A DNA stretch of 64,000 nt from Clavaria fumosa (GCA_951802425.1 OX637799.1:434001-498000), one strand, 5' to 3'. Positions 42,725 to 54,762 are shown, numbered from the stretch's first letter. Made by a program: numbers and translations. The notes: generated by a model not told the origin, from the sequence alone.

Positions 42725-45700
42725 AAGGCTGGGCGTCCCAACCAGCTAGCTTGGCCTTGTCGGGGTGGGAGAGGAAGAAGTCCCGGAGAAGCAACGTTAC
42801 GTTAGTGAGGTTCCTATGGGGCTCCCAAGTGTTTTCCTCCACTGGATATCCCAACCACTTCACCAAGTACTTCACCCCACGTCCCACCTTCTTAACATCA
42901 AGGATCGCCTCCACATCATACTCCAGGTGGTCGTCATCAATCGTAGGGGGTGGAGGGGGAGGCAGGTTCTGAGAAGGGAAGGAGGGGGGGTGGTATGGTG
43001 TCAACAGCAACTCATTGAAGACCCGATGGATGCGCCAGGCCCGAAGGAGCTTGAGGCGATACCCAGCAGGTCCCACCTTCTCCTCAACTGCAAAGGGGCC
43101 TGCTCTCTTGTTGTCAAGCTTTTTACAGGGCCGGTCCATCTTCAAGTTTCTAGTATCCAGCCAGACCAGATCTCCCTCAGAGTACTCCCGACTTGGGCGT
43201 TTCCCCTTATTGTAGCTCTTCTTCATTGCTGCCACTGCTTTCTCTATTGCCTCCTTGGCTGCTCTTCGGGACTCCGTGAGCTTAGCCATCCACTCATCCG
43301 CCGCCGGGTTCACCTCAGAAGGTGGCTGGAGCCCCCCATTCCATGGGTGTCATCCATAATCGAGGAAGAAAGGTGTCTGTCCTGTCGCTGAGTGCTCACG
43401 ATTATTAAGAGCAAACTCCGCAGTGGACAACCATTCAGCCCAGTCATCCTGGAGATGGTCCACATAAGCCCGGAGATAGATCTCCATCTCCTGGTTCGCC
43501 CGTTCCGTCTGTCCATCAGTCTGTGGATGAAAGGCAGTACTTGGATTTGCCTTTACCCGGATCATGGAGTAGAACTCCTTCATGAAGCGGGACACAAACT
43601 GGGACCCCCGGTCACTCACAACCTTGTGAGGGACTCCATGGTCACAAAACACTCGATCCCGGAGGAGACGCGCCGCTCCAAGTCCTGTGAGGTCGAGCCC
43701 AATCACTTCGAGCAGTGTCTGTTTCGTGAATTTGTTGACAATAACAAGGATGGCATTAAGTCCACGGGAGAGGGGGAGGGGACCGACTATGTCCCATGAA
43801 ATCACTGACCAGGGACCATTGGGCACCAGATGGGGGTGCAGTGGGGCAGCACACTTGGTACAGTCAGGCTTCGTCCGCTGGCATGTCTCACACCCCTGGG
43901 CATACTGATCCGCATCTTTTACCATGTCCGGCCACCAATAACCCTTCACTAGTGCTGCTCTCAACTTCCGGGGCCCAGGGTGTCCAGCAGTGGGGAGGTC
44001 ATGCTCAAACTCGAGAACGGCCTCACGAGCTCCTAGGGGGACCCAAGTGACTATCCCCTTCCGCCAGAGTCCAGCACGATCTCGTGTCCACTCATCATCA
44101 AGCTCCTCCGGCTTCTGTATGTGTACCGCACTATTTTTCTGGAGTAGCGTCTCCATTTCCGATGTGAATGACACACGGACTTCCGTTTCTGGGAAAACCT
44201 GCACCGGTGCATCCTCCTCCACCATCTCTCCATAGTCCGGTCTCCAGGAGAGTGCATCTGCCTTTGTGTTCGACTTGCCAGTGCGATACTTTATCTCAAA
44301 GTCAAAGCACTGGAGCTCTCCAACCCAACGAACCTGCCTCGGCTTCAACTTCTGGGGCTTCCGGAAGTACTGGAGGTTTGCATGGTCCGTCCAGATCTCA
44401 ATCGTCTCCTCTGCTCCAATGAGGTATGCTCGCCACTCGCGAAGTGCCCGAATCACAGCCAAGAACTCCTTGTCGTACACATCGTAGTTCTTCTCAGCTG
44501 CAGTGAGGGCCTTGGAGATATAGTCAACAACTCTCCAGGTTCCATCCATCTGCTGCTGCGAGAGCACTCCACCAGTTGCCAGGTTGCTTGCATCTGTCTC
44601 TACCTTCCATCTCCCTTTGTCCTGAGGCAGAGCCAAGACCAGGGCCGATACGAGTGCCTGGCGGAGATCTCGGAAGGCTGCTTCCTCCTCCTCCTCCCAT
44701 TTCCATGGAACATTCCCAGTCAGCCAGAAGAGTGGCTTTGCCCGGGCAGAAAGATTCGGGATGTGCCGGCGGAGGTAGTTCAGCATTCCATTGAACCTCT
44801 GGACATCCTTCACATTCTTGGGACGTGGCCAATCTCAGACTGCTGCACCCTTGGCCGGATCATGCTCTAGTCTGTTGTGGGAGATCTTCATCCCCAGGAA
44901 GATGATCTCACTCTTCTCAAACTCGCATTTACTGAGTTTGAGACACAACCCATTCTCTCCAAACTTCCTCAAGACCCAATCCATCCAGTACCGGTGTGTA
45001 GCCAAGTCCTCTGCAAACACAATGACATCATCCACATAGGCCCTCACATGTCCTCCTGCAATCTCCTCCCTCAACACATGATTCATGAAGCGTTGGAAGG
45101 TAGCAGGGGCATTCTGCAGTCCAAACCACATGACAGCTGGTTCGAAGAGTCCACGGGGTGTCAGGAAGGCCCAGCGGTGCTGGTGCTCGGGCCAGACCTG
45201 CATAGATGGGAAACCTCCCTTTGCATCAATCTTAGAGTAGATTGATGCTCCTTTAAGCACATCCACTGTGTCTCGGATGCAGGGGAGGAGGTACTTGTCC
45301 TTGATCAGGTGTGCATTCAGCCTCGAGTAGTCGATGATTGGCCACAGTTTGTCCTTCTCATGTTTGAAGAAGAAGGGGCTGGCATACCGGGATTTTGAGG
45401 GCCGGATTCATCCAGAAGCAAGCTGCTCATCCACCCAATGGTTCATCTCCACCATCTCCTGCTGTGTCAAAGAATACAGCTTGGAGGAGAGGTGCTCAGG
45501 GTCCTTTTTGAACTCGATCTTAATATCAAAGTCTGGTCGGGAGCAGGGAAGTTCATCCCACTTCGCTTCACTAAACACCAAAGGGTAGCGGCTGGGCCAA
45601 TCGGGGGTAGGGCCAGAGTTGGGAAAACGGGTGTCCAGAATACTCGTGGATGTGAGGGTACTCGTTTTCAGGGGTGCAGAGGCTCGAGGGGATGGGGAAC

Positions 45701-45731
45701 ACTGTGGGGGGCAGTGGGTAAGGCTCAGCTC
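42723..45731 (-). pseudogene. pol of element C: RT, RNase H, integrase, chromodomain
   Basis: Downstream of the LINE the frame runs SLTHCPPQCSPSPRAS ... FSEAKWDELPCSRPDFD. RT follows with FFFKHEKDKLWPIIDYSRLN, WFGLQNAPATFQRFMNH and an intact YVDD (AYVDDVIVFAED). RNase H shows VETDASNLATGGVLSQQQ and YDVYDKEFLAVIRAL. The integrase zinc domain has HPGPRKLRAALVKGYWWP and CETC. The core shows WDIVGPLP, SDRGSQF and DGQTERANQE, so the DDE triad is intact. The end has FNELLLTPYHPPSF and a chromodomain (YLVKWLGYPVEENTWEP). Three TGA stops interrupt it; otherwise the enzymes look functional. Confidence 0.9.
45720..45731 (+). other. LINE target-site duplication, left
   Basis: AAGGCTCAGCTC, repeated at 52446-52457 after the poly(A). 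The first A's cannot be separated from the poly(A). Confidence 0.85.
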
Positions 45732-45906
45732 GAATCAGTCTTTTGGCAACAACCACGTGGCACCACGACCAGGACTCAAAAAAACCCAACCCACAACACC
45801 TAGTCGGACCGCCTGCGCAGTTGCTAGCTATACCTTGCACAAATAACTACGCCCTACGTACATACTACTGAAATCTCCCCAAAAAAAAAAAAAAGAACAA
45901 GGTAAC

Positions 45907-47319
45907 ATGCCCGAGGAGGGGCAAACGAACGACAGGCAGGGGGATGGCGCAACCCGGACCTCCAGACCCAGTGCCAGGCAGGCCGAGAAGGCCATGGCCA
46001 ACATCAGAGGTAGCCAGACTAACCTCACCCCAGAGCTTGCAAGAATGCATCTAGAGAAAAGCGGATACATGGCGGAGGACGATGAAGCCGATACCAACAC
46101 GCTTGCAACCATCCTCAAGCAGATAGCGCTATGCTCAGGAAAGCTCCCAAAGGCCACAACGGACAACATCCGAGCTGTTGCCATCCTACTCGAGCAAATC
46201 CAGACCAACAAGCTAGTTGAGAACACGGCAAACAAAATCCTGGATGCCCTCTCCGCCACCATCGACAGGATCGTAGGCAGCTCAGAGGAAGTGAAAGCGG
46301 CAGCGACAGACTTAAGGGAACAGGTGAGCTCGAGACCCAACTCACAAGAACCAGCACAGGAACCACAGGATGGCGGGGATAATGGAGCCACACCGAACCG
46401 AAAGACGACATACGCTACCATCACCCAGATACACGTTGCACCCCAACATAGCGTGGTCATGGCCAGATCACAGGGGAAAGAGAAACAAGTGTTGATCGAG
46501 AGTGAACCGGGGGTAAGCACAGAAGAACTACAAAAACTGACAGAGCGGCAACTCGTCGCAAAGGCAAACATGGCGGTCGAATTGATGGGAGAAGACGCTA
46601 CTGACAAACCAGAACAGGGACACATCTTCGTGGGGGCTCAAAAGCTACAGCGGGGCGGTATACTCTACCTCATGAAGACGGCAGAAGCAGCAGCTTGGAT
46701 GAAGAGACAAAAGACCAAGGAATCCTTCGCCCGGCACTACGGCGGCACAATGCGCATCGCAGAGAGGGGACATGATGTGGTGGTTGAGTACATCCCCATA
46801 GATTTCAACCTGGAATCTCTGACCACACTCCGAGCGGTGGAGGAAGAGAACCAGCTACCGACAAGGGAGATCCTGGCAGCTAGATACCTAAAGAAAGCGA
46901 ACCAGCGACGACCAGGACAACTAACTGCCTTTGCCATGCTCACACTCAGGACAGCCATTACAGCTAACAAAATCATACAGGAGGGGATCATAATCGAAGG
47001 CAAGAGGGTCTTCGGACGAAAGAACATCCAGGAGGCGAGACGCTGTCTCAAATGCCAAGGATACCAGGGGAACCACTTTGCGGCACAATGCAAGCAGATA
47101 CACGACACATGCGCGAAATGCGGGGCCCTCCACCGCACCTCAGAATGCACAGCCAACCCGGACTTTCAACACTGCGCCAACTGCAAGGAGGATGGACACA
47201 CAGCAAGCGACAGGAGATGCCCCACATTCAAAAAGGAATGTGAGAGAATACTAACAAACTTCCCAGAGAACAAATACTGCTTCTTCCCAGTCGCAGAGGA
47301 CCCCACATCAGGAGAATAA
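45907..47319 (+). CDS. LINE ORF1 (gag-like RNA-binding protein)
   Basis: 470 codons from MPEEGQTNDRQGDGATRTSR. The N-terminal half is helical and charged. It ends in three CCHC knuckles at about residues 378-440: CLKCQGYQGNHFAAQC, CAKCGALHRTSEC and CANCKEDGHTASDRRC. It binds LINE RNA in Tad/I-type elements. The TAA after EDPTSGE may be premature: an open Pro-rich tail in the same frame resumes at about 47509 and reaches 48111, overlapping the ORF2 start by 8 nt. Confidence 0.85.
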   Translation: MPEEGQTNDRQGDGATRTSRPSARQAEKAMANIRGSQTNLTPELARMHLEKSGYMAEDDEADTNTLATILKQIALCSGKLPKATTDNIRAVAILLEQIQTNKLVENTANKILDALSATIDRIVGSSEEVKAAATDLREQVSSRPNSQEPAQEPQDGGDNGATPNRKTTYATITQIHVAPQHSVVMARSQGKEKQVLIESEPGVSTEELQKLTERQLVAKANMAVELMGEDATDKPEQGHIFVGAQKLQRGGILYLMKTAEAAAWMKRQKTKESFARHYGGTMRIAERGHDVVVEYIPIDFNLESLTTLRAVEEENQLPTREILAARYLKKANQRRPGQLTAFAMLTLRTAITANKIIQEGIIIEGKRVFGRKNIQEARRCLKCQGYQGNHFAAQCKQIHDTCAKCGALHRTSECTANPDFQHCANCKEDGHTASDRRCPTFKKECERILTNFPENKYCFFPVAEDPTSGE

Positions 47320-47344
47320 TTGGGGTGGTAAAACAAGGTATATA

Positions 47345-47491
47345 CTGTCATACCAATCTTAACCAGTTTTAACACCTAGCCTGGTATATACCACACTTAA
47401 ACTGGTTATAACCTGGTTTATACTTGGTTATACCATTTTATACCATTTTATACCATTTTATACTTCTCTATACCACAAAGTGGTATGACAG
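47345..47491. mobile_element. Small TIR insertion (MITE-like) in the LINE
   Basis: Terminal repeats CTGTCATACCA (47345-47355) and TGGTATGACAG (47481-47491) enclose AT-rich TTATACCATT repeats, unlike the rest of the LINE. Boundaries beyond the TIRs are uncertain. Confidence 0.5.
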
Positions 47492-47508
47492 GGCCATGAT
47501 TTTGCTGA

Positions 47509-48111
47509 TGCACAACCTGGGAGCTGCTCTCCCAACTTGAGGAAGTGACAGAGACACCAACGTCGAGCGGCGAATGGCACACAGTAGACCGACCAAAGGC
47601 AAGCAAGCACAGGGCCAGCATCCAACAACCATGGAACACAGGTAAAACCCCGCGAACAGGGAGGGGCTACCCACCACAAAGGGACAACGGCTGGCCCACA
47701 AGGGGGTTCATCACGGCCCGGGAAGCCCTGCGGGGACCTAACGGAGGTGCGCAAGGACACCTAGATAGACCTAACGCCACAGCAGGCCCCTCCCACCTCC
47801 AAAATCAGAACCAAACCACGCCCACACCCACCGCACTCACGCCCCCCCCTCACGCGCCCCCGCCCCCACCCACGCCGACACCCGCCGCCACCCGAATGCA
47901 AGCCCACCCCCACGCACTTGTGCCTGGGCCTACACCTGCCCCCGCACAAGGAACCCGAGCCGCAGCAGTATCAGCTATCCTCAAGCCCAGCGAGACCGGG
48001 CGCACAAGGCCCAACGCAGCCGTACCGCCAACCCAGTCAACACTCGACGCCTTCTACCAACCAGCCTCACAGGCAACGCCAGGAAGCGGCCACCGACCCA
48101 ATAATGCCTGA
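47509..48111 (+). pseudogene. Probable ORF1 C-terminal tail, separated from ORF1
   Basis: Open in the ORF1 frame: ELLSQLEEVTETPTSSGEWH, then Pro/Thr/Ala-rich low complexity, ending SGHRPNNA-stop at 48111. Most economically the original end of ORF1, cut off by the 47345-47491 insertion. Could instead be a natural inter-ORF region. Confidence 0.45.
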
Positions 48112-51100
48112 ACAACCAGAAACAGCCTCAACAACCCGACAGCTCAAAATCTGGCAGCAGAACTGCCGCAAATCGGCCACGAACCAACAACACGTAATAA
48201 ACAGCCTCAACCCTGACCATTTTGACCTCTGCTTAATCCAGGAACCCTACGTCGACTTCCTCAAGAACACGCGTGCCCCGACAGGATGGAGAGTGGTCTA
48301 CCCCCCCACCCGGTATGCTGAAAACGGCCCCCAAACACGCGCAGTAACACTAGTCAGCCCACGGCTGAGCACAGCAGACTGGAGCGACCTCCGCATTGCG
48401 TCCCCTGACGTAGTAGGTATACAACTGCGAGGCGAATACGGAACCATAACAATCCTCAACATCTACAACGACTGCCTCCACTCCCAGAGCATAGAAACAG
48501 TAAAAAACTGGTATAGGGACCGAACACTAACTACTAACAGCAGAGACGACCGCATGCGCAACACAACATGGGCAATATGGCTCGGGGACTTCAACAGGCA
48601 CCACCCACTCTGGGAGGAAGAATGGAACAACCAGCTATTCACTGCAGCCGCGCTCCGACAAGCCCAACCACTCATAGAACTGGCAACAGCACATGGAATG
48701 CAGATGATGCTACCCAAAGGCCTACCAACACTCGAACAGTCGCGCACAGGCAACTGGACAAGACCCGACAACGTATTCGCATCGGCAGCCCTCGCAGAGG
48801 CGTTTATCAGATGCGAAACTGACCCAGCACGGCGACCCCCTAAAGCCGACCACCTGCCCATAATCAGCATCATACAGGTAGGACTTGGGAAGACCATGGT
48901 AACACCGAGGCGAAACTGGAGAGCCGCTGACTGGAAAGCATTCCGTGAGAAACTGACAGAGAACTTGACAGAACTAGGAGAACCAAGGAGCCCCACCACC
49001 ACCTTGGAGCAGGAAACCAGCGCACAGGCACTCGAAGACTGCATCAGAAAGACAGTGGAGGACACGATCCCACTAGCTAGGCCTGCCCCACACACAAAAC
49101 GATGGTGGACCAACGGGCTCAGTGACATGCGTAAGCGGTTCCAAAGGCTAACACACCAGTCCTACAGACGGCGCCTCAACCCTGAACACCCAACCCACGA
49201 AGCCTGCCGCCGGACAAGAAACGACTACTCGGAACTCATCAAGAAAACTAAGGAGGAACACTGGAAGCAATGGCTGGAAAGCGCCGCTGACGACATGCTA
49301 TGGGATATCCATAAACTGACCAACCGGCCCTCCACAGATGGTGGAGGAACCCGAATTCCAGACCTGAAAGAAAAAACTAATGGTAGGGTAAAAGAACTGA
49401 CAACTAATGATGAGAAGGTCAGAGCCTTCCACCGGAGCTTCTTCCCGCCGCCGCCAGCAACAAACAGGGACGAGACGACGTAGGAACCCCCGGAGGGAGC
49501 AACAGGACAGGCAGCCACCGGCAGCTATCGCCCAATCACTGACCTGCAAATTAGCAGGGCAATCGACAAGCTCAAGCCCTTCAAAGCAGTCATGGCGAAT
49601 GACATAGCTAACGCCGTACTAAAGCAAGCTAAGGACTTACTAACACCCCACCTAGGCCCTATCTACCGAGCAACCTTCGAGCTGGGAGCTTACCCATCTA
49701 CATGGAAAACCTATGACACAGTAGTACTCAGAAAAGCGGGCCGCGCTGACTACACACAGGTTAAAGCCTACCGGCCAATCGTGCTACTGAAGACTATCGC
49801 AAAGCCCCTCTCCATGGCCGTTGCAGAGGACCTATCCTTCATTGTCGAGAAATACCAGCTCACCGCCAGGAACCACTTTGGAGGGAGGCCAGGTAGAACC
49901 ACAACTGATGTGATCCACTACCTAACCAAGTGGATACACGATGCATGGAGAGCAGGCAAGGAGGTATCGGCGCTGTTCCTAGACATCAAAGGTGCTTTCC
50001 CGAGTGTGGACATCCACACCCTCACGCAGGAGATGGAAAGGCGGGGAATACCCAAAGAATATTTGAACTGGCTGAAGGTAAAACTAGATGGCTGAAGGAC
50101 AACAATCAACTTCGACAACCACCGCTCCCAACCTCTTCAAATACTCGCAGGCCTGGACCAGGGCTGCCCCCTATCAGTTGTACTCTATAACATCTACAAC
50201 TCACCACTTCTGGACATCGCTAACACACCCAGGGAGAACACCGCAACTGGCTTCATCGACGACGTTGCCCTCCTAGTCAAGGCCGAGAGCCTCCAGGAGG
50301 CAAATAGAAAGCTGGAAGCGCTGGCAGAGGATGCGCTACAATGGGCAGGACGGGCCAACTGTGAGTTTGAGATTGACAAGTTTGCCCTGATGGGGTTCAC
50401 TAGGAGACTGGTGCCGAGGCCATTCGAGCCCAGAAAACGACGACCTGCACCGAGGTTCAGCATCATGGTAGGCGGCCACACAATCAAACCAACCCCCTCA
50501 ACAAAGTATCTGGGAGTAAGGATCCAGCAAAACCTCGGCTGGGCAGAGCAGGTCGCAGCGGCAATGGCCAAGGGGACAGCGTGGGCCATGCAGTGCAAAC
50601 GGATAGCTAAGACCACTAGCGGAATTGCGGCGAAGTATGCACGAAGACTCTACCTAACTGTCGGTGTCCCAAGGATGCTATATGCCGTGGATGTCTGGGG
50701 GGCCCCAGGGCCACTCGAAAACAGTGCGGAAAGGAGAAAAAGGATCGGAGGAAGCATTGGGAAACTAGCGACGACCCAAAGACAAGCATTGCTGATGCTA
50801 GGCGGCATAAAGACATCGGCCACAGATGCGCTCGAAGCACATGCCAACCTCCTACCCTTCCACCTACTCCTTGATAAGTTGCGATACCAAGCACTCCTCC
50901 GAATGGCAACACTCCCAGAGACGCACCCACTGCATCAACACCTCACGAAAGCGATACGTATTCACACTAAAAGACACCGCTCTCCATTACACAAACTACT
51001 GATGACCTACAGGGAGATCAAACCGCGCCTAATAGAAAAAATCAAGGCAACCAGGTATAGCCCGAAGTGGAGGTCCAAAATCAAGACAACCATAGAAGCG

Positions 51101-52131
51101 GACAAGCAAAGTGCCAAAGAAAACTTCGAGGCCTGCCAACCAGACATCAAAATATTCACAGATGGCTCCGGCTACAGAAGGGGGACAGGCGCAGCAGCGG
51201 TTCTATGCAGGCGAGACGGCAGGACATGAACCCTCAAATACCACCTGGGGCAACTAACAAGGCAAACCGTACACGGTGGGGAGGTTACTGCCCTACTACT
51301 CGGTGCAGAACTACTCCGCACAGAGATGACTCACTTTGACACAGTAATCTTCGGCACTGACAACCAGGCAGCGATCCTAGGGACCAGGAATCCTAAACCT
51401 GGGCCTGGACACCACATCATGGACCTCTTCCGCAAGAAACTAGCCAAAGCACAGCAGGTAAGGGGCCCATTTGAATGCGGGATACACTGGATCCCAGGAC
51501 ATGCGGAAATCGCTGGCAATGAGGAAGCGGACAAGCTAGCAAAAGAGGCAGCTGAGGGCGACTCGTCACCCAGGAAACAACTGCCAGCCGAACTACAGAA
51601 TACCTGCCCTATAGCAAAGCGGCACTCCGACAGGCCTACATGGCAAAGCTCAAGAGGAGGGCCCGACAATTCTGGGAGAAGTCGCCACGGTACACACAGA
51701 TAAACAGAATAGACGAGTCACTCCCCTCTAACAAATTCATGGAACTGACGCAAGAGATGACAAAAGCGCAGGCCAGCCTAATCCTACAGCTGCGCACTGG
51801 ACATGTGCCGCTAAACAAACACCTCCACTGAATCAAGAAAGCGCCAACACCGATATGCCCAGCATGCAGAGAATGCGATGAGACAGTCTTCCATTTCGTT
51901 AAGGACTGCCCCGCATATGCGTCACACCGAATGGAGATCAACGCGGAACTACCACGACCTCATAACGACATTGCGGCCCTACTCTCTACACCTAAGGGAG
52001 TCAAACTCCTCCTACGATACATCCGACGCACCGGAAGGCTCAGGGAAGGCCCGAAACACAGAAGCGGCGAGCCCGGGTGCAGCAGCGACCGACACGATGA
52101 AACAGCGGAGAGGGGTCTGGCCCAGTCGTAG
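48104..52131 (+). pseudogene. LINE ORF2: endonuclease, reverse transcriptase, RNase H
   Basis: MPEQPETASTTRQLKIWQQN at 48104. AP-endonuclease landmarks are QQNCRKS, LCLIQEPY, WLGDFNRHHPLW and ADHLPI. RT landmarks are YRPIVLLKTIAK, ALFLDIKGAFPSVD (motif A), LDQGCPLSVVLYNIY (B) and GFIDDVALL (C). RNase H shows IFTDGSGYRRGTG, FGTDNQAAI and WIPGHAEIAGNEEADKLAK. The C-terminal knuckle is CPACRECDETVFHFVKDC. Disruptions: TAG 49481-49483; TGA 50093-50095, 51227-51229 and 51829-51831 (each fits CGA); and a frameshift near 51600. Catalytic residues persist, so inactivation is recent. Confidence 0.9.
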
Positions 52132-52445
52132 GCGGGGGCCGTTTTTTCCCCACCATGTCAGCAGGGTTTTTTTTACGCCCCGCCGAGCCAAGGACATGGA
52201 GATAGTGGAGGAAGAAAACTAGAGACTGAACAACCGACCAGGGGACAGCACATCGAGTAACCACCTACTTACACTACAGCACCTATTACGCAGAAACCTG
52301 CGAAGGCAGAGCACAGCTTGCCCTAGCACATGGCAGAGGAAGGCAGGGGAGAAGTGACACAGGCAGGACTACATTGTACATATCTCGACCATAGGGCTAT
52401 GCCCCAACAGAGAATAAATGAGGAAGAAAAAAAAAAAAAAAAAAA
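52132..52445 (+). other. LINE 3' untranslated region and poly(A)
   Basis: No ORF. Ends in AATAAATGAGGAAG and a run of about 20 A's. Confidence 0.8.
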
Positions 52446-52457
52446 AAGGCTCAGCTC
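52446..52457 (+). other. LINE target-site duplication, right
   Basis: AAGGCTCAGCTC; matches 45720-45731. Confidence 0.85.
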
Positions 52458-53900
52458 TGCCTTCTGCCAGTCGATATCCGGGTTATGCTGCTTGAGCCAG
52501 TCATGCCCAAGGATGACCTTGTGGGACTGGGTCTTTCCCAGCAGAAAGTGGATCCGCTCCTGGTGGTCACCAACTCTCACCAGCACCTCTATCCCATACC
52601 GGACCTTTCCATTCCTGTTCTGTGTCCCATCCACATTATACATGGTGATTGGGTTCAGCAGGAGAGATGGCTCCAGTCCCACTCCTTTTGCCCACTCCAA
52701 ATCCATGAAGCAGTTGGTGCACCCTGAGTCAACAAGGGCCTTCATTGTGGTCCCTTTGCCAGTGCTGAAGGCCTCCAAGTGCACCTGGATGGCTAGCTCT
52801 CGTGGCACATGTTTCCGCACTTCTGGCCGCACTCTGGTTAGGCGCTCTGCCAGTCTCACTTCCTCCTTCACCTCAGCCCCAATTCGGGTATGTCTCCGCT
52901 GCAAGATAGTATATCGGGGTATACTTGCAGCAGGCACAGGGACGGAAAGGGGGCTGGCATACTTCTTCTCCCCAGTGGGAGTCCTCCTCTCTCTCTCACA
53001 CAGCTCTATGCAGGCTTGGAGCCGTGCAATCTCTTTCTCATATCCCTCCGCCATTTGGGGGGCACATGGTGCTGCCCGGGTTTGGGCCCTTGGGACCTGC
53101 AGACGCGTATCAGGCAGGGGGCAGAAACGGACAGCATGGCCAGTCTGGTGGCATTGGAAACAACATCTCTCATCAGCAGGGGCCCATCCTCGGGCCATGG
53201 CCACATCTGGAGTACACAGCAGAGGGGTCACAAGAGGTTGCGAAACAGTCACGGCAGGTCGCGGTAGGGTCGCGGTGGGTCGCACGGGGGTCACAGTGGG
53301 TCGCGGTGTCCGTTCCGTGAGTATCCCATCCAGTCGCCTTTGCTGGGCATCAAGCCTCTCAGCCAGCACCTTCCATTCTCCATATGTCTCTGGCATCGGG
53401 GAGACACCATAGATTCTCTCCACCAACCTCCTACTCAGGTTCAACTCCAGCCAATGGACTAGGATTCCTGAGTCCTTCTCTGCACTCAACTTCGCCCGTC
53501 GGAACAGCGTCTCGAATTTTGCGAAGAACTCTGGTGCTGTCATGGCACCCTGTTTCAGCCCTGCAATATCAGCAAGGGCAGTCGCACGGTCATTCGGGTC
53601 ATCGAATGCACGCTTCATCTCCTCCACAAACTCTGCCCAGGTTCCGGCCTTGCCACTACCCAGGATCTCTTCCGCCTTCATATTCGCCCACTCTGCAGCG
53701 AATCCTTCTCCAGTAATTTTGCTCAGAGCAAGAAGGACCTTCACCAGGTCCACAGCATAGACAGTCGGGTTCGCCATAAACAGGAGGCGAAGGGATCGGA
53801 GGAACGTACGGAAGTTCCTTTTCTGCCCATCAAAGGGGGCAACAGATAGGTCAAGCCTCATAGGTTGGGCTACAGGCGGGGCGACATGGTCTGCCATCAC
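52448..53900 (-). pseudogene. gag and protease of element C (continues into pol beyond the LINE)
   Basis: About 485 codons without a stop, from MMADHVAPPVAQPMRLDLSV. The gag domain includes NFRTFLRSLRLLFMANPTVY, TWAEFVEEMKRAFDDPNDRA and LVHWLELNLSRRLVERIYG. A Thr/Pro/Arg repeat linker is followed by a CCHC knuckle (CFQCHQTGHAVRFC) and a coiled-coil stretch. The retropepsin shows VDSGCTNCFMD and VILGHDWLKQHNPDIDW. The reading frame is cut after AELS by the LINE. Gag and protease are fused in one frame, as in self-priming Tf1-type elements. Confidence 0.9.
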
Positions 53901-54460
53901 AGGCCCTGGATGCTGTAAATAAAGTTCCAGGCCTTGGGCACTCAGGATTTCTTCGATCTCTTAACAGTCCTGTCCTCTTAGGCTGCTCTTCTGTGTACTT
54001 ATGTACCTATAGAACTCTTATTCTATGAAACTTTTGTTAACGTGGGGCCCAAATGGTGTCCCAGGTGGTCGCTCCACAACTCCTAATGAGTTGCCCGTGC
54101 GCCCTTCTGACAATGGTCACAGAGCAAGGGCCCTGTCCACTGGACCAGGAAACTACAGAAAGACTATGTAGGGGCCTTTCCTTGCCCTGTACACTACATG
54201 ATTCACTGGTACGTAGCTGTAAAACAAAGTTCTGGGCCTTGGGCACTCGGTATCACTTGGGGAGGGTCACAGTTGAACTTCCTCCTGGTCTGGTCATGTG
54301 TATCTACACACAGTAAAAATTTCACGCGGTTCTGTTACACACCGCAGGCAGGGTAAAGGAGAAGAGGATGATAGGGGCTGAGCTGTGACAACGTGTCACA
54401 GTTTGAAATTAAGGGTCCAGGCTAGCCGGGTTAGGACACGGGGCTAGGGCGGACAGGCGG
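53901..54460 (-). other. 5' untranslated leader of element C
   Basis: About 560 bp between the primer-binding site and the gag start on the minus strand. No ORF of note. Confidence 0.6.
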
Positions 54461-54471
54461 ATCTTAGTATT
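54461..54471 (-). promoter_or_regulatory. Self-primer-binding site of element C
   Basis: AATACTAAGAT on the element strand, 1 nt inside the 5' LTR boundary. It is perfectly complementary over 11 nt to ATCTTAGTATT inside the LTR (54518-54528) downstream of the TATA box, the arrangement used by Tf1 for self-priming. No tRNA-like TGG at this position. Confidence 0.75.
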
Positions 54472-54472
54472 A

Positions 54473-54762
54473 TATCAGACTGGGTCTCACACAACTTAAG
54501 CATAAGGTCATGACAACAATACTAAGATAAGGGGAAAAGGGTACAAGAATGGAAAAGACGTAGTATATATAGCAAACGCTTCGGCATTTGCCAGCGTTCC
54601 CACGCTCGGACCTCTCGGATCACGTGATGCGCCCAGGCCCAGGTCATGTGATCTTATGATTATGTAATCTGACCACAGCCACAGGTCATGTGACCTTCCA
54701 ACAACCCTCCCCAGTTTCTCCACAACTGCACTTTGGGATGGCTTACATAAGCGATCCTAACA
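54473..54762 (-). repeat. 5' LTR of element C
   Basis: 290 bp, no length difference from 42422-42711. Four substitutions, all CG in the left copy and CA here on the plus strand (54502, 54515, 54574 and 54593 approximately). Confidence 0.95.

Larger units (their letters stand above)
45732..52445 (+). mobile_element. Tad-like LINE (non-LTR retrotransposon), full length, 6.7 kb
   Basis: Order is 5' leader, ORF1 with three CCHC knuckles, ORF2 with AP-type endonuclease, RT, RNase H and a C-terminal knuckle, then a 3' region with poly(A). It is flanked by a 12-bp duplication and inserted in gag-pol of element C just after the protease. Removing it and one duplication joins the pol frame (AELS then LTHCPP) exactly. 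Confidence 0.95.
42422..54762 (-). mobile_element. Ty3/Gypsy chromovirus (element C), complete with LTRs, interrupted by a LINE
   Basis: 290-bp LTRs at both ends (TGTTAGGATC ... CTGATA on the element strand), 5-bp duplication GGTAT, polypurine tract and self-primer-type binding site. Without the LINE and its 12-bp duplication the element is about 5.6 kb with one gag-pol frame. Three in-frame TGA codons (45408-45410, 44835-44837, 43350-43352) all fit CGA arginines. Otherwise pol is well preserved, which together with the LTR similarity suggests a fairly recent insertion. Confidence 0.95.

Noticed and set aside
43392..45245. Many plus-strand ORFs opposite element C pol
   Set aside because: Mirror frames of RT, RNase H and integrase; no independent domain.
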